Positions 1 to 6,533 of a DNA stretch of 10,996 bases are shown piece by piece. Each line of letters begins with the position of its first letter. Within the stretch, counting starts at the first letter, position 1. The translations under genes and the position numbers were made by a program. The notes under the pieces are model-generated. The model did no database searches and was not told where the DNA came from. It saw nothing but the letters and a program-made list of their open reading frames with translations. Location: positions 1 to 10,996 of the forward strand of contig CAZKZS010000159.1 in assembly GCA_964557285.1 (NCBI GenBank). The letters are read 5' to 3'. Origin of the DNA: SB15 sp964557285. GTDB taxonomy: Bacteria; Chloroflexota; Anaerolineae; Aggregatilineales; J027.

Positions 1-7
1 CTGGCTG

Positions 8-13
8 TATAAT
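8..13 (+). promoter_or_regulatory. Probable -10 box of the mtnA promoter
   Basis: A perfect TATAAT lies 34 bases before the mtnA start codon, at a fitting distance for a short 5' leader. The matching -35 hexamer would fall upstream of the window, so only half the promoter can be judged. Confidence 0.5.
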
Positions 14-47
14 AATCAAACGCGCCCTGTGAAGGTAAGGAATCGTT

Positions 48-1082
48 ATGCGGACTGTGGAATGGGTTAATAACCGTGTCAAAATGATTGATCAGCGTCA
101 GCTTCCCTGGGAACTGCTGTATCAGGAATATGAAACCTATCAGGAGGTGGCCGACGCAATTCGAGACATGGTGATACGGGGTGCGCCTGCGATTGGGGCA
201 GCCGCCGGATTTGGCATGGCGCTGGCCGTGCAGCAAAGCAAAACAAAGGACATTCCCACGCTGCGAAATGAACTGGCGCTGGCGGCAGAAGTCCTCAAAG
301 CCTCCCGACCCACCGCCGTCAATCTGGCGTGGGCAGTGGAAAAACTGCTCACCCTTGCCCATGACACACAATTTTCGACCATTGAAGAAGTCCGCGATGC
401 GGTTTTAAAAGCTGCCCAAAAAATCGCTGATGATGACGTGGCAACCAACAAAATTTTAGGGGCGCACGGCTCACAGTTGATTAAAAACGGCGACACCATT
501 CTGCATCACTGCAACACGGGCAGCCTGGCAACTGTCGATTATGGCACGGCGTTAGGCGTGATACGGGCGGCGCATGAGGACGGCAAAAAATTCCATGTGC
601 TGCTGGATGAAACCCGTCCCCGTTTGCAGGGGGCGCGGCTCAGCGCGTGGGAATTACAGCAGTTAGGCATCTCCTACGATATTATCCCCGATACCGCCGC
701 CGGATATTACATGCAAAAGGGCGAAATTAAACTGGCTGTGGTGGGAGCAGACCGTATCGCCGCTAATGGAGATGTAGCCAATAAAATCGGTACATATCAG
801 ATTGCGGTGCTGGCGAAGGAAAACTGGCTGCCGTTTTATGTGGCCGCGCCCACTTCAACCGTCGATTTAAAAACCGCCAAAGGACTGGATATTCCGATTG
901 AAGAACGGGACGGGGATGAGGTGCGCTGCCCCTACGGACTGCGAATCGTGCCGGAGGACTGGCCGGTGCGGAATCCTGCGTTTGATGTGACTCCGGCCCA
1001 GTACATCACGGGCATTATTACGGAGTATGGGCTGGTCAAGCCCCCCTATCTGGATAATTTGAAGAAAGTGGTCAAAGCCTGA
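48..1082 (+). CDS. mtnA: S-methyl-5-thioribose-1-phosphate isomerase (MtnA)
   Basis: Cytosolic enzyme of the methionine salvage pathway: it isomerises 5-methylthioribose 1-phosphate (aldose) to 5-methylthioribulose 1-phosphate. The 344-residue length is normal for the family. The eIF2B-like fold signatures are present: RGAPAIG at residues 44-50, the catalytic cysteine in HCNTGSLAT (Cys155) and the catalytic aspartate in VGADRIAANGD (Asp235), followed by NKIGTY (245-250). These correspond to the Cys/Asp pair known from Bacillus subtilis and yeast MtnA. The ATG is preceded by AAGGA (37-41) with a 6-base spacer, and the N-terminus (WVNNRVKMIDQRQLP) aligns with the usual family start. The stop overlaps no gene, but the signal peptidase gene begins one base later, so the two are probably co-transcribed. 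No other methionine salvage gene is visible in the window. A related aldose-ketose isomerase such as eIF2B-like ribose-1,5-bisphosphate isomerase is less likely, given the close motif match. Confidence 0.96.
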   Translation: MRTVEWVNNRVKMIDQRQLPWELLYQEYETYQEVADAIRDMVIRGAPAIGAAAGFGMALAVQQSKTKDIPTLRNELALAAEVLKASRPTAVNLAWAVEKLLTLAHDTQFSTIEEVRDAVLKAAQKIADDDVATNKILGAHGSQLIKNGDTILHHCNTGSLATVDYGTALGVIRAAHEDGKKFHVLLDETRPRLQGARLSAWELQQLGISYDIIPDTAAGYYMQKGEIKLAVVGADRIAANGDVANKIGTYQIAVLAKENWLPFYVAAPTSTVDLKTAKGLDIPIEERDGDEVRCPYGLRIVPEDWPVRNPAFDVTPAQYITGIITEYGLVKPPYLDNLKKVVKA

Positions 1083-1083
1083 A

Positions 1084-1647
1084 ATGGACGAAATCAAACG
1101 GCCTAAAATCAATAACCAGCGTGCCTTACGCGAACTCCTACAAACCCTGCTGATTATCGCCGCGCTGTACACATTTATGAATCTGGCGCTGCCGCAGTAT
1201 ATGGTCGAAGGCAGCAGTATGCAGCCCAATTTTCGGGGCGATGGCACGGAACGGGTGTTTATCAGCCGTCTGGATTATATGCTGGGCGACCCGAATAGAG
1301 GGGAAATTGTGGTGCTGCGAAACCCGGATGACCCGAACGGCAAGCTGCTGATTAAACGGATTATCGGGCTGCCAGAGGAACATATCCAGATGCAGGACGG
1401 GCGGGTGATTGTCAACGGCACGATGATTGATGAGCCGTATGTCAATGAATACTGCGATAAATCCGTCTGTGATGACCGCGAATGGTATTTAGAAGCCGAC
1501 CAATACCTTGTTTTTGGCGATAATCGCAATAACAGTCTGGACAGCACCCGTTTTGGGCCGGTGGATCGTTCTCTGATTGTCGGCCATGCGGTGCTGCAAA
1601 TCTGGCCGCCCGACGAATGGCAGATTTTCCAGCATCCAGATTATTAA
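1084..1647 (+). CDS. lepB: Signal peptidase I
   Basis: Membrane-bound serine protease (family S26) that removes signal peptides from exported proteins on the outer face of the cytoplasmic membrane. The 187-residue protein has one N-terminal transmembrane segment (about 17-37) after a basic cytoplasmic stretch, as in Gram-positive-type short forms. Catalytic motifs appear in order: VEGSSMQP with the nucleophile Ser45; LLIKRIIGLPEE with the general base Lys91; and the GDNRNNSLDSTRFG box at 145-158. The start lies one base after the mtnA stop (TGAaATG) with only a weak purine stretch ahead of it, so translation is probably coupled to mtnA. A strong terminator follows five bases after the stop. 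Two cysteines (Cys124, Cys129) in the extracytoplasmic domain could form a disulfide; this is inference. The function is clear; mtnA is not a functional partner of lepB that I know of. Confidence 0.95.
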   Translation: MDEIKRPKINNQRALRELLQTLLIIAALYTFMNLALPQYMVEGSSMQPNFRGDGTERVFISRLDYMLGDPNRGEIVVLRNPDDPNGKLLIKRIIGLPEEHIQMQDGRVIVNGTMIDEPYVNEYCDKSVCDDREWYLEADQYLVFGDNRNNSLDSTRFGPVDRSLIVGHAVLQIWPPDEWQIFQHPDY

Positions 1648-1652
1648 CTTCC

Positions 1653-1681
1653 ACGCCCTGATTTTTCAGGGCGTTTTTTTT
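1653..1681 (+). terminator. Intrinsic terminator of the mtnA-lepB unit
   Basis: A perfect 9-bp stem, ACGCCCTGA (1653-1661) with TCAGGGCGT (1666-1674), a TTTT loop and a run of eight T (1674-1681). It starts five bases after the lepB stop and separates this unit from the DUF262 gene. Confidence 0.93.
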
Positions 1682-1695
1682 CACATCTTTTTCGG

Positions 1696-1725
1696 TAGAC
1701 AATCCCGAAGATTATTTCATACAAT
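1696..1725 (+). promoter_or_regulatory. Sigma-70-type promoter for the DUF262 gene
   Basis: TAGACA (1696-1701, one mismatch to TTGACA) and TACAAT (1720-1725, one mismatch to TATAAT) are separated by 18 bases. The pair sits directly after the lepB terminator and 33 bases ahead of the preferred GTG start, so the gene probably has its own transcript. Confidence 0.6.
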
Positions 1726-1758
1726 TGGGCTAGGACATAAAAAGACAGGTTGAAGCCC

Positions 1759-3510
1759 GTGAGTGTAACACTTTTTAAAAAGGTCGATTATTCCCTCTCA
1801 AAACTGCTGCATGATATTGAATACGGTGAGATAGGTCTGCCGGATATTCAACGTCCGTTTGTCTGGAAAACGGCTCAGGTTCGTGACCTGTTTGATTCGA
1901 TGTATAAAGGGTTTCCGGTAGGGTATCTGTTATTCTGGTCAAACAATCATTTTAGCGGGGCAAGACAAATCGGTGTTTCTGCGGATCAGCCCAGAGTGCC
2001 GCATTTGTTGATTGTGGATGGTCAGCAGCGTCTGACTTCGTTATATGCAGTTTTAAAAGGCTGCCCTGTCCTCACACAAGAATATGAAGAAATGCATATT
2101 ACTATCGCTTTTCGCCCTCTGGATGCTCACTTTGAAGTTTCGGACGCGGCCATTCAGAAAGATGCGGAATTTATCCCTGATATTTCTAAACTCTGGTCAG
2201 CAGGCCAGTCCTCATTTAAAGCTGTCCGAAGTTTTCTGGAAAGACTCAAAAAGTCGCGTGAGGTTACAGAGGAAGAAGAAACTAAAATTAGTGATGCGAT
2301 TGACCATCTGTACGACTTGCAAAATTATCCGTTTACCGCGATGGAGATTTCCTCTACTGTTGACGAAGAACAGGTTGCTGATATTTTTGTTCGCATTAAC
2401 AGCAAAGGGGTGCAACTTAACCAGTCAGATTTTATCCTGACACTGCTGTCCGTTTTCTGGGATGAAGGGCGAACACAACTGGAAAAGTTTTCCAGAGAGT
2501 CGCGTAAACCTACGGGCGATAATTCATCGTCTCCCTTTAATTTTCTGATTGATCCCGCACCCGACCAACTACTGCGAACGGTAGTCGCCAAAGGATTCAA
2601 ACGCGCTCGTTTGCAGCATGTTTATTCCATTTTACGTGGTAAAGACCTTGAAACGGGCGAGTTCTCTGAAAGCCGTCGGGATGAACAGTTTGCTGTTCTG
2701 AAAAAAGCGCAGGCATACACCCTTGACCTTCAGAATTGGCATGAATTTTTGAAAGTGCTTATCCATGCGGGCTTTCGCCGCAGTTCGCTGATTACATCTG
2801 AAATGAATATCATGTATGCCTATGCTATGTATTTGATAGGCAAAGAGGAATATAGAATTGATGCGACGTTCCTGAGAAAGCTGCTGGCACGCTGGTTTTT
2901 TATGACCTCTATTACAGGCAGGTATACAGGGTCGCCCGAATCAGTTATGGAACAGGATTTAGCACGGTTGCGCGGTGTTACAGATGCTGATGGGTTTAAA
3001 ATGGTGCTGGATGAGGCCATTAATGCTGAATTGACCAATGATTTTTGGGAAATTACCCTGCCAAATAATCTGGCAACTTCTGCCTCCCGCAGCCCCTATA
3101 CCTCCGCCTATTACGCTGCTCTGAATTTGCTGGATGCCAGGGTGCTGTTTTCATCCATGCGTGTATCCGAACTGCTTGACCCCTTAAAAACTCCCAAAAA
3201 TGCGCTGGAGCGGCATCATCTTTTCCCAAAGGCGTATCTGAAACGCCTAGGATATGAAGATACCAGAGAAATTAATCAGGCTGCTAATTATGCGCTGGTG
3301 GAGTGGGGGGATAACAATCGGATTGCTGATTTAGCGCCCTCTGATTATTATTCCCAGTATGCAGCGCGATTTTCGGACGCTGAGTTACAACAGATGATGT
3401 GGTGGCACGCCCTACCGGATGGCTGGCATGAGATGGATTACGAAACCTTTCTTACTCAACGCCGGCGGTTGATTGGTCTGGTCACACGGGAAGGGTTTTT
3501 GCGATTGTAG
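1759..3510 (+). CDS. DUF262 protein with C-terminal HNH-like nuclease motif (GmrSD-like)
   Basis: A 583-residue protein of the DUF262/ParB-like superfamily, probably a single-chain modification-dependent (type IV) restriction or anti-phage nuclease. The N-terminal DUF262 domain shows LPDIQRPFVWK (27-37), the KGFPVGYLLFW segment (50-60) and the nucleotide-binding motif IVDGQQRLTSLY (85-96). A long helical middle follows. The C-terminus carries ERHHLFPKAYLKRLG with His486-His487, then ANYALVEWGDNNRIADLAPSDYY, the His/Asn pattern of the DUF1524/HNH-like nuclease half of GmrD. Known relatives include GmrSD, BrxU and SspE; target specificity cannot be read from sequence. Two starts fit: GTG at 1759, with AGG at 1747-1749 nine bases ahead, and TTG at 1750 (three residues longer) with that AGG directly abutting it; I prefer GTG. 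It stands alone, with no methylase, helicase or Dnd/Ssp partner beside it. GC is about 37-53% in 60-base samples, lower than mtnA (68% in one), suggesting acquisition by transfer. Confidence 0.87.
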   Translation: MSVTLFKKVDYSLSKLLHDIEYGEIGLPDIQRPFVWKTAQVRDLFDSMYKGFPVGYLLFWSNNHFSGARQIGVSADQPRVPHLLIVDGQQRLTSLYAVLKGCPVLTQEYEEMHITIAFRPLDAHFEVSDAAIQKDAEFIPDISKLWSAGQSSFKAVRSFLERLKKSREVTEEEETKISDAIDHLYDLQNYPFTAMEISSTVDEEQVADIFVRINSKGVQLNQSDFILTLLSVFWDEGRTQLEKFSRESRKPTGDNSSSPFNFLIDPAPDQLLRTVVAKGFKRARLQHVYSILRGKDLETGEFSESRRDEQFAVLKKAQAYTLDLQNWHEFLKVLIHAGFRRSSLITSEMNIMYAYAMYLIGKEEYRIDATFLRKLLARWFFMTSITGRYTGSPESVMEQDLARLRGVTDADGFKMVLDEAINAELTNDFWEITLPNNLATSASRSPYTSAYYAALNLLDARVLFSSMRVSELLDPLKTPKNALERHHLFPKAYLKRLGYEDTREINQAANYALVEWGDNNRIADLAPSDYYSQYAARFSDAELQQMMWWHALPDGWHEMDYETFLTQRRRLIGLVTREGFLRL

Positions 3511-3532
3511 CGGAAGAACATCACCCGAAAAG

Positions 3533-3572
3533 GTGACAAACAGTAATGGCTGTTTGATGTGCGGCCTGTCAC
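3533..3572. repeat. Nested inverted repeat between the DUF262 gene and the PH-like gene
   Basis: GTGACA (3533-3538) pairs with TGTCAC (3567-3572), and inside it AAACAG (3538-3543) pairs with CTGTTT (3550-3555) around a TAATGG loop. No T-run follows, so an intrinsic terminator is unlikely. It could be an operator for the gene at 3599 or an mRNA end structure. Confidence 0.35.
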
Positions 3573-3598
3573 AATAAAGAGAGATGTAGGAGGGCAAC

Positions 3599-3904
3599 AT
3601 GACCGAGAAGCCGCTAAAAGCGCTGCCGTGTCTGGAAAAAGAACTTTTGCTGTATACCGACCACATCGTCCTCCAGGGCAAACGGAGTCTGCTGCGTCAC
3701 ACCGAACCCACCCAGAAGGTGATTTTTCTGCGTGACATCGCGCATCTTATCCACCTCGAAGAGTCCACGTTTCGCGCAGGGTACTATAACCTGCTGATTA
3801 AACAAACCGATGGCAAAGTGCTGGTGCTGTCGTATGCCAAAAGGCATCAGCATACCGCACAGCAAATTTGTGACCTCGTTCAGAAGGCGGCTGCCGCTGC
3901 CTAA
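3599..3904 (+). CDS. Small PH-like domain protein, function unknown
   Basis: A 101-residue protein that I cannot assign to a named family. The pattern is that of a single bacterial PH-like domain (as in DUF4429/bPH proteins): alternating beta strands (ELLLYTDHIVLQG at 15-27, QKVIFLRDIAHLIHLE at 39-54, YYNLLIKQTDGKVLVLSYA at 62-80) followed by one amphipathic helix (TAQQICDLVQKAA, 86-98). It has no signal peptide and no membrane segment, so it is probably cytosolic or membrane-associated through a partner. A strong Shine-Dalgarno site, AGGAGGG (3588-3594), lies four bases before the ATG and fixes the start. It is 88 bases downstream of the DUF262 gene on the same strand with no terminator between, so read-through co-transcription is possible. 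A functional link to DUF262 is not shown by anything else. Confidence 0.75.
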   Translation: MTEKPLKALPCLEKELLLYTDHIVLQGKRSLLRHTEPTQKVIFLRDIAHLIHLEESTFRAGYYNLLIKQTDGKVLVLSYAKRHQHTAQQICDLVQKAAAAA

Positions 3905-3910
3905 CTTTCA

Positions 3911-3982
3911 GAGGGGCGGGGACAAGGGCAGGCATCGCTCACTTTGTTCGCTTGTTCCTGCCCCTACGATCCATTCCGCCCC
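3911..3982. repeat. Hairpin-rich intergenic repeat (REP/MITE-like)
   Basis: Outer arms GGGGCGG (3913-3919) and CCGCCCC (3976-3982) enclose inner arms GGGCAGG (3926-3932) and CCTGCCC (3957-3963), giving a two-tier stem. It lies seven bases after the stop of the PH-like gene and just before the end of the convergent coiled-coil gene. The first ten bases, GAGGGGCGGG (3911-3920), recur at 6490-6499 in another gene-end hairpin. This suggests a dispersed palindromic repeat or a mRNA 3'-end structure; no coding potential is apparent. Confidence 0.55.
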
Positions 3983-3990
3983 GTGTGGTG

Positions 3991-4254
3991 TTAATACTGG
4001 CTCATTTTTTGACGGGCTAATCCCATCGCACTTTGCATTTCTTCGGCCAGCTTATCCGCCGCCTCCGCACGAACGGCTGTCCAGTCGCCTGCTGCCTCAA
4101 TTTCATCCAGATAGGTGCTGATTTCGCGGTGTTTTGCCCACAAATCTTCGGTCAGGTCGCGGCTGTCACCATCGGTTTGCCAGCCGTTAAGTTCGGTCTG
4201 CCATTCGTTCAGCAAGGTTCTCATTCTTCGCACATAACTATCTTTGTTTTGCAT
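3991..4254 (-). CDS. Small coiled-coil protein, sll1863-like
   Basis: An 87-residue hydrophilic, almost wholly helical protein. The opening MQNKDSYVRRMRTLLNEWQTE and the later heptad-like stretch (WAKHREISTYLDEIEAA, WTAVRAEAADKLAEEMQSA) resemble the sll1863-type stress-response small coiled-coil proteins, which share the pattern of a short N-terminal helix ending in LxEW followed by a longer helix with conserved Trp and Ala residues. This family call comes from recognition of the pattern only. No catalytic residues, signal peptide or membrane segment are seen; it probably self-associates. An AGGAAGGA site (complement of 4261-4268) lies about six bases before the ATG. It follows the D-lactate dehydrogenase gene on the same strand after 89 bases, so the two could share a transcript. 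Confidence 0.7.
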   Translation of the reverse strand: MQNKDSYVRRMRTLLNEWQTELNGWQTDGDSRDLTEDLWAKHREISTYLDEIEAAGDWTAVRAEAADKLAEEMQSAMGLARQKMSQY

Positions 4255-4343
4255 ACGGATTCCTTCCTTTACCGGATTCTAAATGACATGATTAGCCGGA
4301 AGCATGAATCCTAAACCCGCTTTAATGCGATTCTTTCCTGTTG

Positions 4344-5330
4344 TTAAACCTTCACGATGTTCTGAGAAGGATAACCCTGCTCAAAATCGGTGATGTTTTG
4401 CACAGTGGTTTCCGCGATATTTCGTAAGGCGGTCGCGGTAAAAAAGCCCTGATGCCCCGTCACCAGCACATTTGGGAAGGTCAGCAGGCGGGCAAAAACA
4501 TCATCCTTAATCACCCGATTTGACCTGTCCTCAAAAAATAATTCTTCCTCCTCCTCATAAACATCAATGCCCAGATAACCGACTTTGCCGGATTTTAGCC
4601 CTTCGATAACCGCCAGCGTATCAATCAGCGCCCCCCGGCTGGTGTTAATCAGCATGACGCCGTTTTTCATCTGGCGCAGTGCATTTTCATTAATCAAATG
4701 GTAGGTTTGTGCCATGAGGGGGGTGTGCAGGGTGATAATATCCGATTGAGCGAACAACTCCTGTGTGGAAACGTATCGCACGCCCAACTGCAAGCACTCA
4801 GGATTCTGATACACATCATAGGCCAGCAGATGGCAGCCAAAACCGTGCATAATCCGGGCTACAATCGCGCCGATTTTGCCCGTGCCGATAATACCAACGG
4901 TGCTGCCGTACAAATCGAACCCCAGCAGACCCTCCAGCGAGAGGTTGCCATCCCGCACCCGATCATAGGCTTTATAAATTTTGCGGTTAAGCGCTAGGAT
5001 CAGGGCGGCGGTGTGTTCGGCAACCGCATAAGGGGAATAGGCGGGAACACGCATCACCGTTATTCCCAGCCGCGCCGCCGCCGATAAATCCACGTTGTTA
5101 AATCCTGCTGCCCGCAGCGCAATCAGCCGGACTCCTCCATCGGCCAACTGGCGTAAAACGGGTTCGCCAAGCTGGTCATTTACAAAAGCGCAGACCGCCG
5201 GAAAATCTCTGGCAAGTGGGGCGGTTTCCGGCGTCAGACGGGGTTCAAAAAAAACAAACTCATGCCCAGTGTTGGCAGCGTTAAAAAAGGTACGGTCATA
5301 GGATTTGGTACTAAAAAAGGCAACTTTCAT
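4344..5330 (-). CDS. ldhA: D-lactate dehydrogenase, LdhA type
   Basis: NAD-dependent D-2-hydroxyacid dehydrogenase that reduces pyruvate to D-lactate, regenerating NAD+ in fermentation; cytosolic. The 328 residues match the family length. The Rossmann motif GTGKIG is at 149-154 with the NAD-selective acidic residue Asp172. Catalytic residues appear in the expected order: Arg232 (in NTSRGALID), Glu261 (in DVYEEEEELFFED) and His293 (in TGHQGF), which line up with Arg235, Glu264 and His296 of Escherichia coli LdhA at a constant offset of three. The LFFEDRSN and DDVFARLLTFPNVLVTGHQ segments are typical of LdhA rather than of glycerate or phosphoglycerate dehydrogenases. A GGAGAG site precedes the ATG, and the gene is divergent from the STAS-like gene across 124 bases. 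A purine-rich tract is the only promoter candidate I could not resolve into clear boxes. Confidence 0.94.
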   Translation of the reverse strand: MKVAFFSTKSYDRTFFNAANTGHEFVFFEPRLTPETAPLARDFPAVCAFVNDQLGEPVLRQLADGGVRLIALRAAGFNNVDLSAAARLGITVMRVPAYSPYAVAEHTAALILALNRKIYKAYDRVRDGNLSLEGLLGFDLYGSTVGIIGTGKIGAIVARIMHGFGCHLLAYDVYQNPECLQLGVRYVSTQELFAQSDIITLHTPLMAQTYHLINENALRQMKNGVMLINTSRGALIDTLAVIEGLKSGKVGYLGIDVYEEEEELFFEDRSNRVIKDDVFARLLTFPNVLVTGHQGFFTATALRNIAETTVQNITDFEQGYPSQNIVKV

Positions 5331-5369
5331 GGGTCTCTCCGATAAGATATACTGTAGCAGGTTTTCCTA

Positions 5370-5391
5370 AATTTTTTTCCAATTTTTTTCA
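5370..5391. promoter_or_regulatory. Tandem A/T tract, possible UP element or curved DNA
   Basis: AATTTTTTTCC (5370-5380) is followed at once by AATTTTTTTCA (5381-5391): the same tract twice with an 11-base period, close to one helical turn. It ends six bases before the TTGACA at 5398, the place where an UP element would bind the RNA polymerase alpha subunit. It sits in the divergent ldhA/STAS-like promoter region and might serve both. Confidence 0.5.
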
Positions 5392-5397
5392 AACGAA

Positions 5398-5432
5398 TTG
5401 ACAACTTCCTTAATTTAGTCATAAGCTAAAAT
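5398..5432 (+). promoter_or_regulatory. Promoter of the STAS-like gene with overlapping dyad
   Basis: A consensus -35 box TTGACA (5398-5403) is clear. The -10 is less so: TAAGCT (5422-5427) has the right spacing (18) but a poor match, while TAAAAT (5427-5432) is a good match at a long 23-base spacing. A dyad overlaps the core: AATTTAG (5412-5418) with CTAAAATT (5426-5433), and GACAA (5400-5404) with TTGTC (5432-5436). A repressor or activator site here is plausible. Confidence 0.5.
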
Positions 5433-5454
5433 TGTCGTTTATAAAGGATTACCT

Positions 5455-5844
5455 ATGCCTGTCACAGTCCAAAAAATGGCAGATGAGAATATCATTTTAG
5501 TGGCTTACGAATCGCCCTACAAAGTGTCTGAAACCACCGAGTCTATGGAAGTTATTCAGCAAATTGTAGAGCAGGCCGTTGGCGTCACCTATTTGATTGT
5601 GGATTTATCCCGGCTGAACATGACGTTCAGTGATATGGTACAAGGGCTGGCAGCGTCCACCTCCGGCCGACAGGGATGGTCGGTTAAAGACCCGCGCACC
5701 CGTATGGTGGTGGTGGGGGCGAATAAACTCATTGAATTTGGCGTCAAAGCCGTCAATCAAACCCAGTACGGCGGAATCAATATTCCTCTCTTTGATACGA
5801 TGGATGAGGCGCTGGCCTACGTGCGGGCAGAAATCACCGCATAA
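5455..5844 (+). CDS. SpoIIAA/STAS-like protein, function unknown
   Basis: A 129-residue soluble protein. The alternating pattern of strands and helices (ENIILVAYES at 10-19, a helix SMEVIQQIVEQA, then VTYLIVDLSRLNMTF, a helix at DMVQGLAAS, RTRMVVVGAN, and a last helix DEALAYVRAEI) is that of SpoIIAA-like/STAS folds. These usually work as small regulators or lipid-binding modules. The phosphorylatable serine of true anti-anti-sigma factors sits before a helix after the second strand; here the matching region is LNMTFSDMVQ, so no clean DSSG motif is present and a classical anti-anti-sigma role is doubtful. The ATG has AAAGGA (5443-5448) with a 6-base spacer, and a TTGACA promoter lies upstream. 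It is transcribed away from ldhA and toward the flavodoxin-like gene. Domain identity is an inference from fold pattern only. Confidence 0.65.
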   Translation: MPVTVQKMADENIILVAYESPYKVSETTESMEVIQQIVEQAVGVTYLIVDLSRLNMTFSDMVQGLAASTSGRQGWSVKDPRTRMVVVGANKLIEFGVKAVNQTQYGGINIPLFDTMDEALAYVRAEITA

Positions 5845-5870
5845 CAGTTCACATTTTTCACCATGTTTTC

Positions 5871-5884
5871 GTGACGGACATCAC
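5871..5884. promoter_or_regulatory. CRP/FNR-family-like palindrome
   Basis: GTGACGGACATCAC is a GTGA-N6-TCAC dyad, the core of the CRP-type site TGTGA-N6-TCACA (flanks here are C and T). It is centred about 65 bases before the ATG of the flavodoxin-like gene, in the 98-base gap after the STAS-like gene. No strong promoter boxes were found nearby, so the role is uncertain. Confidence 0.35.
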
Positions 5885-5942
5885 TTACCTGTCATTGTGT
5901 TCTTCGCGCATTATTGCAGTATGCAGGCGTGGGGATTATACA

Positions 5943-6479
5943 ATGGCGAAAGTGCTGCTGGTTTACGCAACAAAAAATGGTTCGACGGCGGAAGTCGCAT
6001 CATTTATGGGGGATGTTTTAACCTATCACGGACTTGACGTAACTGTTGCGAATGTGGATGACATCACGGAAGTGCAGCCCTATGATGCGTTTGTGTTTGG
6101 CAGTCCGGTTTATACGGGATTGTGGCTGCCGCAAATGCATCGGTTTATTAAACAGCATACGGAAGCGCTGGGACAAAAACCGGTTTACTGCTGGATTACC
6201 TGTATACGGGTGCTGGAAGAAGGCGGTTACGAGCATGTGATTAATCATTACATGCCGGACGCCCTGCTGGATCAGCTGAATGTGCGGCAGATTACGGCGT
6301 TTGCGGGCAAGCTCAAATGGGCGGAAGTCAACTGGGCAGATCGCTGGACGCTGGCACTGCAATACGATGGTCGTGCCGACGCCCGAAATTTTAACGCTGA
6401 CCACCGCGATTGGAATGTGATTCGGCAGTGGTCGGTCAAACTGGCCGAAGATATTAAAATTTGTCAGGGGATTTTATAA
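5943..6479 (+). CDS. Flavodoxin-domain protein resembling HemG protoporphyrinogen oxidase
   Basis: A 178-residue flavodoxin-fold protein likely to bind FMN. The phosphate-binding loop is TKNGST (10-15) directly after the first strand, MAKVLLVYA. VFGSPVYTGLWLP (51-63) forms the second flavin loop, and DAFVFGSPV is the usual core strand. The rest follows HemG-type, menaquinone-dependent protoporphyrinogen oxidases: FAGKLKWAEVNWADRW (120-135) and a C-terminal DWNVIRQW (156-163) parallel the AGALRY...YRWYDRF and DWEQVANFA parts of Escherichia coli HemG, and the length (178 against 181) agrees. This is by memory of HemG, and other flavodoxin_5-type quinone or iron reductases fit too. No other haem genes are nearby. 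The start is the ATG at 5943, with GGGGA (5931-5935) seven bases upstream; an in-frame GTG at 5871 would add a 24-residue stretch that does not belong to the fold. A CRP/FNR-like palindrome lies upstream. Confidence 0.82.
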   Translation: MAKVLLVYATKNGSTAEVASFMGDVLTYHGLDVTVANVDDITEVQPYDAFVFGSPVYTGLWLPQMHRFIKQHTEALGQKPVYCWITCIRVLEEGGYEHVINHYMPDALLDQLNVRQITAFAGKLKWAEVNWADRWTLALQYDGRADARNFNADHRDWNVIRQWSVKLAEDIKICQGIL

Positions 6480-6491
6480 ATAATCTAAGGA

Positions 6492-6526
6492 GGGGCGGGC
6501 ATGGTCGTCAGACGGATTCCCGCCCC
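6492..6526. repeat. GC-rich hairpin between convergent genes
   Basis: Perfect 8-bp arms GGGGCGGG (6492-6499) and CCCGCCCC (6519-6526) around a 19-base loop, lying between the stop of the flavodoxin-like gene and the end of the SCP2 gene on the other strand. No T-run follows on either strand, so this is a 3'-end stabiliser or a factor-dependent terminator at most. It shares GAGGGGCGGG with the repeat at 3911. Confidence 0.55.
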
Positions 6527-6533
6527 GCTGTGG

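Noticed and set aside
140..499. Minus-strand open frame inside mtnA
   Set aside because: It is a shadow of the mtnA reading frame, with low-complexity Ser/Ala-rich translation and no ribosome binding site.
4274..4311. GGATTC / GAATCC inverted repeat between ldhA and the coiled-coil gene
   Set aside because: Only six bases per arm with a 26-base loop and no T-run, so it could be chance.
5871..5942. GTG start adding 24 residues to the flavodoxin-like protein
   Set aside because: The added residues do not continue the flavodoxin fold, and the ATG at 5943 has GGGGA seven bases upstream. The region is better read as regulatory.
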